Positions 1 to 5,813 of a DNA stretch of 10,078 nt are shown in pieces. Location: contig JAMORN010000085.1 of the NCBI GenBank assembly GCA_027063545.1, positions 1-10,078 on the forward strand, in the 5' to 3' direction. Numbering within the stretch: position 1 is the stretch's first letter; the number at the start of each line of letters is the position of its first letter. The notes below the pieces were generated by a model. It made no database searches. It saw only the letters and a list, made by a program, of their open reading frames with translations, and was not told the origin of the DNA. The DNA is from a bacterium (GTDB lineage: Bacteria > JAMORN01). Both the position numbers and the translations under genes were made by a program.

Positions 1-243
1 TTCATCTATATCTCTTGACCCTATTGGCAAGTGTTTGGGATCTGTTTTATAACCCTTTATTTTTCTATCAAGAACATCCCTTAAATATTCCTCAAATCTT
101 ACTTCTCTTCTTCTATAACCCGGTGTAGATACATTAGCGATGTTATTTGCTATAACCTGGGATCTTAAATAATATGCATCTAATGCCTTTCTTAAGACAG
201 GTATTGAAGTCTTATTGAAGATCATTTTATCTAATATTGTCAT
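1..243 (-). CDS. flgB: Flagellar basal-body rod protein FlgB (partial, C-terminus outside window)
   Basis: Translating the minus strand from the ATG at 243 gives 81 codons with no stop, running off the left edge; FlgB is usually about 110-140 residues. The diagnostic flagellar rod/hook N-terminal motif is present: ANNIANVSTPGYRRREVRF at residues 32-50, preceded by an amphipathic helix (residues 15-31). The order of the motif and the short N-terminus fit FlgB better than FlgC, FlgF or FlgG. FlgB forms part of the proximal rod in the periplasm and normally opens a flgB-flgC-fliE operon, so flgC and fliE would be expected just beyond the window. A strong Shine-Dalgarno sequence (GGGAGGG, 248-254) lies 4 bases before the ATG, and a sigma-54-type promoter lies about 45 bases upstream. 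The upstream leader shows no gene. Confidence 0.93.
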   Translation of the reverse strand, partial: MTILDKMIFNKTSIPVLRKALDAYYLRSQVIANNIANVSTPGYRRREVRFEEYLRDVLDRKIKGYKTDPKHLPIGSRDIDE

Positions 244-287
244 ATTTCCCTCCCTTTCTCTTTTTTTACCTTTTCTATTAATTTTTT

Positions 288-304
288 TGCAATAAATATG
301 CCAA
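288..304 (-). promoter_or_regulatory. Sigma-54 (RpoN) -24/-12 promoter of flgB
   Basis: Read on the minus strand, this is TTGGCA, then six bases, then TTGCA. The GG and GC dinucleotides are 12 bases apart, as required for -24/-12 promoters (known consensus TGGCAC-N5-TTGCW). The only deviation in the core is T for C after TGGCA. Transcription would start near 277, giving a leader of about 34 bases before the flgB ATG at 243, with the Shine-Dalgarno inside it. RpoN control of rod and hook genes is known in several flagellated phyla. The activator cannot be identified from this window. Confidence 0.7.
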
Positions 305-348
305 AAAATAATATGATGATATATATCTTTGATATTTAGAAACTAATA

Positions 349-370
349 AAATAAGATTAAAATAAGATTA
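349..370. repeat. Two perfect 11-bp tandem direct repeats (AAATAAGATTA) between metA and flgB
   Basis: The unit AAATAAGATTA occurs twice head to tail, at 349-359 and 360-370, just downstream of the metA stop codon. Relative to the predicted sigma-54 start near 277 this is about -72 to -93, a usual range for enhancer-binding-protein sites. A short inverted repeat (ATATC-TTT-GATAT, 323-335) lies closer to the promoter. The region is very AT-rich, so chance repetition is a real alternative. Confidence 0.4.
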
Positions 371-372
371 TA

Positions 373-1287
373 TTAATAGAAATTTACGTATAAATCTAAA
401 TTTAATTGAGAATAGCAGTATCTTATCCATTCTGTAAAAAATTCATTTCTATGACTTCTCCAACGATTTATTGGATTGGTGAAATCTATATTTTTAGGTG
501 GATCAACATCTGTTCTTCCTTTCTTCATATCTCTCTCATATTCTTCTATAAGTCTTCTAGTATTATATTCAGGATGTCCTAAATGAATTAAAAATTTTCT
601 ATCATAGCTTTCAAAAATAGTATAACCAACCTCTTTTCCATATGCCAGAAGCCTTACTTCATTATTTCTTGCTGCATCTTCTAAATCCTCATCTCTTATT
701 CCTGCATGTCTTGATTGAGGAACCCAAAAAACATCATCCATATTACCTGTAACAGGATGGGTTCTATCTATATTCCAAACTTCAAAAACTCCAAAAAGCT
801 TTTTAGGATAATTAATCTTAGGAATCCCCATTAAATAAGCTAGCGCCAATCCTCCCCAACATATTCCAAGCGTAGAAAAAATATTTTTTCGAGCATCCTC
901 TAGAATTTCTTTTATCTCGTCCCAATACAAAACCTCTTCAAATTCTAAAAGCTCAACAGGAGCTCCTGTAACAATTAAAGCATCAAGTTTCCCTTCTTTA
1001 TTTGCTTCTTCATAGGTTTTATAAACATTTTTTAAATGTTCATGGTCTGAACTTTTATATACATGAGATTCTAATTTTATCCAAACAGGCTCTATTTGTA
1101 ATACACTTCTTCCTAAAGGATATAATAAATTAAACTCATATTTGTGAGCTTCAGGCATTATATTTAAAATACCAATTCTTAAGGCTCTAATATCCTGTCT
1201 TTGAGCTTGTTCTGGTGTAATACAATGAATTCTTAATTTTTCTAAGTCCTTTCTATATCTATAATCCTGTGGAAGAATAATAGTCAT
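373..1287 (-). CDS. metA: Homoserine O-acyltransferase MetA (predicted acetyl-CoA type)
   Basis: This 304-residue protein matches the MetA/HTS family in length (about 300-310) and motifs: LNIMP near residues 41-45, VTGAP at 106-110, the nucleophile elbow GICWGG with Cys143, and the GHPEY motif with His238 and Glu240, which complete the catalytic set. It acylates the homoserine hydroxyl in the first committed step of methionine synthesis, in the cytoplasm. In this family the residue equivalent to position 111 of the E. coli and Bacillus cereus enzymes sets the acyl donor: Gly for succinyl-CoA, Glu for acetyl-CoA. Here the motif is TGAPVELLEF with Glu112 in that place, so the inferred product is O-acetylhomoserine despite the usual 'succinyltransferase' label. 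The ATG at 1287 is preceded by GAGGT with 8-base spacing. No SAM riboswitch fits the 75-base gap upstream. Only the cofactor specificity is inferred. Confidence 0.95.
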   Translation of the reverse strand: MTIILPQDYRYRKDLEKLRIHCITPEQAQRQDIRALRIGILNIMPEAHKYEFNLLYPLGRSVLQIEPVWIKLESHVYKSSDHEHLKNVYKTYEEANKEGKLDALIVTGAPVELLEFEEVLYWDEIKEILEDARKNIFSTLGICWGGLALAYLMGIPKINYPKKLFGVFEVWNIDRTHPVTGNMDDVFWVPQSRHAGIRDEDLEDAARNNEVRLLAYGKEVGYTIFESYDRKFLIHLGHPEYNTRRLIEEYERDMKKGRTDVDPPKNIDFTNPINRWRSHRNEFFTEWIRYCYSQLNLDLYVNFY

Positions 1288-1324
1288 CTCTAGTACCTCG
1301 TATTTTAAATTTAATTTAGTACTT

Positions 1325-1353
1325 AAAATAAATAAAAACTAAGTAATTATCAA
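1325..1353 (-). promoter_or_regulatory. Probable sigma-70-type promoter of metA
   Basis: On the minus strand TTGATA (1348-1353; 5 of 6 to the -35 consensus) is followed after exactly 17 bases by TATTTT (1325-1330; 4 of 6 to the -10 consensus). The start point would be near 1318, about 30 bases before the metA ATG. The gene could also be read from the upstream membrane-protein gene, whose stop is only 75 bases away. Confidence 0.5.
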
Positions 1354-1362
1354 GAAACTAGA

Positions 1363-1977
1363 CTATCCTAATTTAGGAAGTTCTATATTTTTCTTTATAG
1401 CTATTATTCTTAAAAAAGTAGTTGTTATAAAACAAAAAATAAATCCTATATCTAATGGGAAACCTAAATATTTTACTAATAAATAATAAAGGCTTGCTCC
1501 AATAATACTAGCTGATGCATAAAAATCTGCTCTCAAAACAATAGGGACTTCTCTTACTAAAATATCCCTTATAGCTCCACCCCCAACCCCTGTTAATGTT
1601 CCTAAAGAAACCACTGTTAACATATTTAAATTGAAATCATAGGCTTTACTGGCTCCTATTGCTGTAAATACTCCCAGTCCTATTGCATCTGCATATTTTA
1701 CAATATCTATTCTTTTTTGAATTTTATCATAAAAAAGAAAAGTTAAGAATCCTGCAACTACAGAAATAATAAAATAATTTATATCTCTAAAAAATACGGG
1801 AGGAAATTCTCCTATAATAATATCTCTTAACATACCTCCACCTGCTGCTGTAAAAACACTTAATGTAATAAGTCCTAAAATATCTAATCTATGCTTTATT
1901 GCGACAGAAGCTCCTGAAATTGCAAAAAAGAATGTCCCGAACAAATCAAACGCATAAATAAAAAATTGTTTATCCAT
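1363..1977 (-). CDS. TRIC/UPF0126 (YicG-like) integral membrane protein
   Basis: This 204-residue hydrophobic protein has about seven predicted membrane segments and the two-fold internal repeat of the UPF0126/TRIC family (Pfam PF03458). Each half carries the signature GGGxxRD: GGGMLRD at 46-52 and GGGAIRD at 132-138. Each is followed by a proline-containing turn (GEFPPVF at 56-62 and REVPIVL at 142-148). Prokaryotic relatives fold as trimeric cation channels, and some, including YicG, have been linked to glycine transport, so the substrate remains open. Length matches the family (about 200). The stop is TAG. The ATG at 1977 has no recognisable Shine-Dalgarno, only a run of T and A, which is unusual next to its neighbours. 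The gene is co-directional with metA and divergent from the glycosyltransferase relic. Confidence 0.9.
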   Translation of the reverse strand: MDKQFFIYAFDLFGTFFFAISGASVAIKHRLDILGLITLSVFTAAGGGMLRDIIIGEFPPVFFRDINYFIISVVAGFLTFLFYDKIQKRIDIVKYADAIGLGVFTAIGASKAYDFNLNMLTVVSLGTLTGVGGGAIRDILVREVPIVLRADFYASASIIGASLYYLLVKYLGFPLDIGFIFCFITTTFLRIIAIKKNIELPKLG

Positions 1978-2005
1978 ATTAAAAAAATAAATTTTTTTTA
2001 AAAAA

Positions 2006-2011
2006 AAGGAG
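2006..2011 (+). promoter_or_regulatory. Ribosome binding site AAGGAG of the broken glycosyltransferase
   Basis: AAGGAG lies 9 bases before the ATG at 2021. It identifies 2021 as the original start of the plus-strand gene, although the reading frame from that ATG breaks after 16 codons. The site is therefore evidence that the gene was once translated from here and not from the GTG at 2205. Confidence 0.75.
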
Positions 2012-2015
2012 TTGT

Positions 2016-2021
2016 ATTATA
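2016..2021 (-). promoter_or_regulatory. Candidate -10 box (TATAAT) for the TRIC/UPF0126 gene
   Basis: A perfect TATAAT on the minus strand would place the start point near 2009, about 31 bases before the ATG at 1977. No good -35 hexamer is seen at 16-18 bases. The box overlaps the first base of the divergent glycosyltransferase start codon, so the two genes would share a very compact divergent region of 43 bases. In AT-rich DNA a lone TATAAT is weak evidence. Confidence 0.3.
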
Positions 2022-2723
2022 TGTTTGATATATCCGTTATAATATCTACATACAATAGACCAAAAATCTAAAAACCCTTCTTCTAAATTTACGAATGCCA
2101 AAAAATGTAAACTTTGAAATAATTGTTGCTGAGATGGGTCTCAACCACCTACTTTTTATGAAAAATTAGTAGATAAATATATATACAGAAAAGATGATAA
2201 AAGTGTGAGAAAAGTACAATTATTAAATCTAGCTATAGATTTCTTTGAGGGAGAATTTTTGCTATTTCTTGATGATAATATAAGAATTCCATCCCCTTAT
2301 TATTTAGCCACTCATTTAAAATATCTAAAAGAATATTATATAACTAAAGGAATGGTTAAGTATTATGAATATGATGAAATAAATGATAAAATTGGACGAT
2401 TTTTAAATATCATAGAAGGAACAAGCAAACATACTGAAACCTGTATAAATCTTGATATCAAAAAATCAATAACAATTGATATTAAAAAATTTGATCCTAT
2501 ATATAATAGAAAAATTTCTCTATACGAACAACCAATATATTATATACCAGAAGAAACAGCCTCTGTATTACATATAGGAAAATTTTTCCAGTTTGAAGAA
2601 AATGAAAGAAATCAAAAATTGGTTGAAAAAAATCAAAAAATATTTAAAGAAAAATGACATAAAATAAAAGAAATATTTAAGCAAAAAGATATTAAAATAT
2701 ATAATTATGAAGATCTTTTCTAA
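2021..2723 (+). pseudogene. GT2-family glycosyltransferase, disrupted by two frameshifts and one nonsense codon
   Basis: From the ATG at 2021 the product begins MFDISVIISTYNRPK, the classic GT2 nucleotide-sugar-binding N-terminus, then stops at 2069. Restoring one A in the A-run at 2062-2066 continues as NLKTLLLNLRMPKNVNFEII. Restoring one T near 2132-2133 continues as ADDGSQPPTFYEKLVDKY, the GT2 DDGS motif, and joins the long open frame that carries FLLFLDDN (the DxD-like metal site). An in-frame TGA at 2655-2657 is followed by 21 further codons in frame to TAA at 2721-2723; TGG to TGA is the simplest explanation. The repaired protein would be about 234 residues. The usual ExD acceptor-side motif is not visible between FDPIY and YIPEE, suggesting further loss or divergence. 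It is the only plus-strand gene here. Genuine decay is favoured, but the two single-base indels could be sequencing errors; the TGA is harder to explain that way. Confidence 0.85.
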
Positions 2724-2760
2724 AAAAAAGGCTCCTAGAATTATATTATCCTAGGAGCCT
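2722..2760 (-). terminator. Intrinsic terminator of the beta-helix lipoprotein gene
   Basis: A perfect 10-bp stem (arm AGGCTCCTAG at 2729-2738, partner CTAGGAGCCT at 2751-2760) encloses a 12-base loop and is followed on the minus strand by a run of T (2722-2728). The polarity fits termination of the gene ending at 2783. On the plus strand the hairpin is not followed by a T-run, so it is unlikely to serve the glycosyltransferase relic, whose final TAA overlaps the T-run. Confidence 0.9.
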
Positions 2761-2782
2761 ATAATCCATTTTGATATTTCTA

Positions 2783-4144
2783 TTAATAAGATAGTTCTGC
2801 GAAATTAGAAGGTTCTTCTATATAAAGCTCTGGAGCATTACCTTGATATTCATCACCTGCAGGATCTCTTGTATTATTCCATGCATAGTTATCATATCCT
2901 GAGTAGGCATGAACCATTACACCATCAGATGCATCTAAATAAAATGTATTATCCCATATCCAGTTATTATTTGCTGTTAAATCATAAGCATTTGAAATAT
3001 CAGGATTATTTGAACTTATAGATGAAGATCTATCTACAATAGCAACGCCTCTTGTAACTAACGTATTATTCTCTCTATAAAATGTACAACCATATATTCT
3101 TCCAAAAGTACCTTTTAAATTAATAAAAGAATCTGCATAATTTTCACCAGAAATCATTCCTCCATAAATTTTTGTATATCTTACTATATCCCCCACAGTT
3201 CCTTCTTTTATATCTACGCCTTCAGCTCCAGTATTTTTTATAATAGTATATTCAATTACATTACTATCACAATGCATATCATATTTGTCCCATTGAGAAT
3301 TATCTGAACCTATATAAATTCCTTCACCAAATCCAGGTTGAACTAGTCCTATAGAATCTATTATACAATTTCTTACTATAACATGAGATGTTCCACTCCT
3401 TAAATGAAGTCCTTCATCTCCAATTTTATAAATTTCAACACCTTCTATTAAACTATAGGAAGCTTCATCTAACATTAATCCTTTTCCCCCATTTTTTAAT
3501 ATTAAATTTCTAATAATCCAATGTCCCCCATTTATCCATAAAATATAACCTGAGCCTTCTGTAGATAATCCCTCTAAAATAGGTTTGTTATTTGGATCCT
3601 GCGCTTCAATAATTATAGGATTATCTTCTGTACCACTTGCTTGAGAATAAAAATATATAGTTCTTGTCATTTGTGCATATTCTATTGTATAACTATCCGG
3701 AGCCTTATAAACCCCTGGAGCAACAAGTATTCTATCCCCTGGTTTTGCAAACAAAAGAGCATTTCTTAACTCCTCTACATTTGAAACAACAATTTCGTTG
3801 TATTCACCAAAAAAAGAGGTAGTATCCTCTGAAGTAGTTTGATTATCTGTATTTGTTGAATCTATACTTTCTGTTGTATCTTGAGTTGTTTCATCATTAT
3901 TAGTGAAATTATCTTCTAAACCTTGATCATTAAAAGTAGATTCCTCGGTATTGGAATCTGAATTACTTTCTTGATTATTATCAAAAGATTCATATTTTGT
4001 AGAATCTGTTGTATTTAAATTTGAACTAGTATCTGTGGTATTTGAATCTACTATAACGGTATCAGCGACAGAATTATCGCCACCACAAGAAAAAAGAAAT
4101 AAATTAATAATAAATGTTAATAATAATATTAATTTTTTATTCAT
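2783..4144 (-). CDS. Lipoprotein with Ser/Thr/Asn/Asp/Glu-rich linker and right-handed beta-helix domain
   Basis: This 453-residue protein starts with a type II signal peptide: MNKK, a hydrophobic core (residues 5-17) and the lipobox LFSC with Cys20, followed by GGD. Residues 21-110 are low complexity (Ser, Thr, Asn, Asp, Glu), a flexible spacer typical of surface-tethered proteins. From about residue 116 comes a parallel beta-helix of the pectate-lyase-like superfamily: the entry motif AKPGDRILVAPGVYK (133-147), then repeated rungs such as WIIRNLILKN, GEGIYIGS (273-280), EGVDIKEGT (308-316) and SGENYADSF (332-340). Relatives bind or cleave polysaccharides, but no catalytic set can be assigned by eye, so lyase, hydrolase and adhesin remain possible. 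It is the downstream neighbour of another beta-helix lipoprotein (102-base gap) and has its own terminator. The Shine-Dalgarno before the ATG at 4144 is weak (AGCAAG). Confidence 0.88.
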   Translation of the reverse strand: MNKKLILLLTFIINLFLFSCGGDNSVADTVIVDSNTTDTSSNLNTTDSTKYESFDNNQESNSDSNTEESTFNDQGLEDNFTNNDETTQDTTESIDSTNTDNQTTSEDTTSFFGEYNEIVVSNVEELRNALLFAKPGDRILVAPGVYKAPDSYTIEYAQMTRTIYFYSQASGTEDNPIIIEAQDPNNKPILEGLSTEGSGYILWINGGHWIIRNLILKNGGKGLMLDEASYSLIEGVEIYKIGDEGLHLRSGTSHVIVRNCIIDSIGLVQPGFGEGIYIGSDNSQWDKYDMHCDSNVIEYTIIKNTGAEGVDIKEGTVGDIVRYTKIYGGMISGENYADSFINLKGTFGRIYGCTFYRENNTLVTRGVAIVDRSSSISSNNPDISNAYDLTANNNWIWDNTFYLDASDGVMVHAYSGYDNYAWNNTRDPAGDEYQGNAPELYIEEPSNFAELSY

Positions 4145-4204
4145 ATTCTTGCTTTGAGTTTTTTATAATATTATTCTTTTATTAAATTAAAATAACCTTA
4201 TAAT

Positions 4205-4216
4205 TTGAATATTCAA
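4205..4216. repeat. Perfect 12-bp palindrome TTGAATATTCAA upstream of the beta-helix lipoprotein gene
   Basis: The sequence reads identically on both strands and lies about 60-70 bases upstream of the ATG at 4144, in the 102-base gap between the two lipoprotein genes. It could be an operator, and its TTGAAT could double as a -35 element, but no convincing -10 partner is seen at 17 bases. Chance occurrence in AT-rich DNA is possible. Confidence 0.3.
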
Positions 4217-4224
4217 GATAAAAT

Positions 4225-4240
4225 TATTATTGTAATAATA
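4225..4240 (-). terminator. Weak AT-only hairpin after the Ig/beta-helix lipoprotein gene
   Basis: TATTATT (minus strand) is followed by a two-base loop and its complement AATAATA, then ATTTTAT, just after the stop at 4247. A stem of only A-T pairs with a two-base loop is a poor terminator, so read-through into the gene at 2783-4144 is likely. Confidence 0.2.
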
Positions 4241-4246
4241 GTATTC

Positions 4247-5728
4247 TTAATCCTGAAGATATTCTAAATATATATCTGCAACTTTTTTCTGAGAATCTGT
4301 ACTAAATTTTATAGTTGTATCATCAATATTCTGTGGGCATTGTTCACTACATTCTACATATATCCCATAATATTGATAATTTAATATATCACTATTGGAT
4401 ATATCCAAAGCGTTTTCTCTTTGTACTAAAATTGCTGTTTTACTATTAATAAACTTAACATATCTAAAAACTGCTCCTTCTGAAAAATCGTCTATTAAAA
4501 TACCATAAGGAATACTAGCCTCATAACCCCAATATTTTTCACCCTCAAAGATAATAGAATCTTCTTTTGTCCCCTCACATATAAATTTTGTATTTGTCCC
4601 TACACTTATATAACCATCTTGTGGGAATATAAATCTTGCACCCGGAGAAACACTTACTTCTATTAAAGAATCTTTCCCCGAAATTTCTATACCATATTCT
4701 AAATAGTAAGTCAAAGATGGAATAGTACCTGATTTATCTAAATATTCATCTGGGGTATTTACCACAAAAATATCTTTTTGAAAAAAGTTGTTTTCTGATA
4801 TATCAAGTAAATCCCTAGGAGAGATTGCTATATCATATTTATTTATATTCACAAAAGTATTATTTTCCAAAGTTTCTATACCATCATCTTCTGAATATAT
4901 ACCATAATTAAGATTGTTTTTAAATATAGAATTTTTTATAATAACTGAATTTGGATTTTTTTCTATATAAATCCCTGTTAAAGCGTTTTCAATATATGCA
5001 TAATTAAATATATTATTTTTACTAGCAGAAAATTGTATCCTTATTGAAAAATTAGCATCAGTTATATCTTCACCAAATCTTTGTCCCCAATAATATATAG
5101 AATCTGAAATTAATGGCATAAATTTTACCATTAAACTATCACTTCCTAAAACTTCAATTCTTCCACTATCTTGGATATTTATATAAGACTCCCTATCAAA
5201 TCTGAAAGTGGCTCCTTCATTAATTATTAAAGTTCCATTTGATATTTTACTAGTAGAATTATTAATAAACCACACATCTACATTTTTACCAATAATAATA
5301 TCACCCTCGGTTGAATAATAATTACCATCAACAATATAAATCTTCTTTGGGTTATCTAAGGTCAAAGGACCTTCAAAAACTACATGCATAGTATCAAAAA
5401 TCACATATACTTTTCTTTCTAAACTTACAATATTACTATCTAAGGTCATAATAGAATAAATAATACTATACTTTCCTGCTTTTGTTGTGTCAAGATTTGA
5501 TTCTACATTTAAACTTCCTATAACTATAGATGGATCTACTATCTTTACTCCCAGATCCTTATAAGAATCTCCAACTCTTATAGTATCGGGATTTTTCCCT
5601 AACATTTCTAAATAATTAGAGACATTTTCTGCGATGTTTAAAGAGTTACCATTGTTATCATCACAATTAAATAAAAAAATAGAAATTATAAATATACTCA
5701 CAAGTAATAGTAATCTAGAATATTTCAT
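4247..5728 (-). CDS. Lipoprotein with DUF5011/Ig-like domain and two tandem beta-helix modules
   Basis: The protein is 493 residues from the ATG at 5728. It has a type II signal peptide (MKYSRLLLLVSIFIISIFLF) and lipobox LFNC with Cys22, followed by DDN. Residues about 39-111 match the bacterial Ig-like DUF5011 pattern (DTIRVGDSYKDLGVKIVDP, then TTKAGKYSIIYS), a beta-sandwich common in surface proteins. The rest is right-handed beta-helix sequence in two related modules, residues about 168-278 and 358-457. Both modules open with an xxPGAxF-like step (IINEGATFRF and SVSPGARFIF), then a YWG element, and close with YGIY. Two cysteines (460, 464; CSEQC) sit near the end. No catalytic motif was recognised; a structural, adhesive or glycan-binding surface role is inferred. 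AGGAGA at 5735-5740 suits the ATG at 5728, or the adjacent one at 5731. It is followed by a second beta-helix lipoprotein gene. Confidence 0.86.
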   Translation of the reverse strand: MKYSRLLLLVSIFIISIFLFNCDDNNGNSLNIAENVSNYLEMLGKNPDTIRVGDSYKDLGVKIVDPSIVIGSLNVESNLDTTKAGKYSIIYSIMTLDSNIVSLERKVYVIFDTMHVVFEGPLTLDNPKKIYIVDGNYYSTEGDIIIGKNVDVWFINNSTSKISNGTLIINEGATFRFDRESYINIQDSGRIEVLGSDSLMVKFMPLISDSIYYWGQRFGEDITDANFSIRIQFSASKNNIFNYAYIENALTGIYIEKNPNSVIIKNSIFKNNLNYGIYSEDDGIETLENNTFVNINKYDIAISPRDLLDISENNFFQKDIFVVNTPDEYLDKSGTIPSLTYYLEYGIEISGKDSLIEVSVSPGARFIFPQDGYISVGTNTKFICEGTKEDSIIFEGEKYWGYEASIPYGILIDDFSEGAVFRYVKFINSKTAILVQRENALDISNSDILNYQYYGIYVECSEQCPQNIDDTTIKFSTDSQKKVADIYLEYLQD

Positions 5729-5734
5729 CATATA

Positions 5735-5740
5735 TCTCCT
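5735..5740 (-). promoter_or_regulatory. Ribosome binding site AGGAGA that decides the lipoprotein start
   Basis: AGGAGA is 6 bases before the ATG at 5728 and 3 bases before the adjacent ATG at 5731. The open frame extends further, to a TTG at 5746, but that codon lies upstream of the ribosome binding site and would place the site inside the gene, so it is rejected. Confidence 0.75.
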
Positions 5741-5813
5741 ATACAAAAACTTGAAACATAAAAGTTATAATAAAAAACAATCTAAAATATACGCCTATTA
5801 ATTTAGTATATAT

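Noticed and set aside
1288-1362. SAM riboswitch or other methionine leader upstream of metA
   Set aside because: The gap is only 75 bases, AT-rich and without the conserved stems of SAM riboswitch classes. A simple promoter explains it.
2062-2066. Phase-variable A-tract controlling the glycosyltransferase
   Set aside because: The run is only five A, too short for frequent slippage, and two further lesions downstream would keep the gene off in any case.
2205-2657. A 150-codon open frame with GTG start read as an independent small protein
   Set aside because: Its N-terminus lies in the middle of a GT2 glycosyltransferase domain, it has no ribosome binding site, and the missing upstream part is present in two other frames. 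It is the largest fragment of the pseudogene at 2021-2723.
3830-4085. Tandem DNA repeat in the Ser/Thr/Asn/Asp/Glu linker of the lipoprotein
   Set aside because: The protein segment is low complexity, but the codons do not form a regular repeated DNA unit, so it is compositional bias rather than a repeat array.
5729-5746. Start of the Ig/beta-helix lipoprotein at TTG 5746
   Set aside because: The AGGAGA ribosome binding site would lie inside the gene, and the extra residues place Arg-rich sequence before the signal peptide without benefit. The ATG at 5728, or at 5731, fits better.
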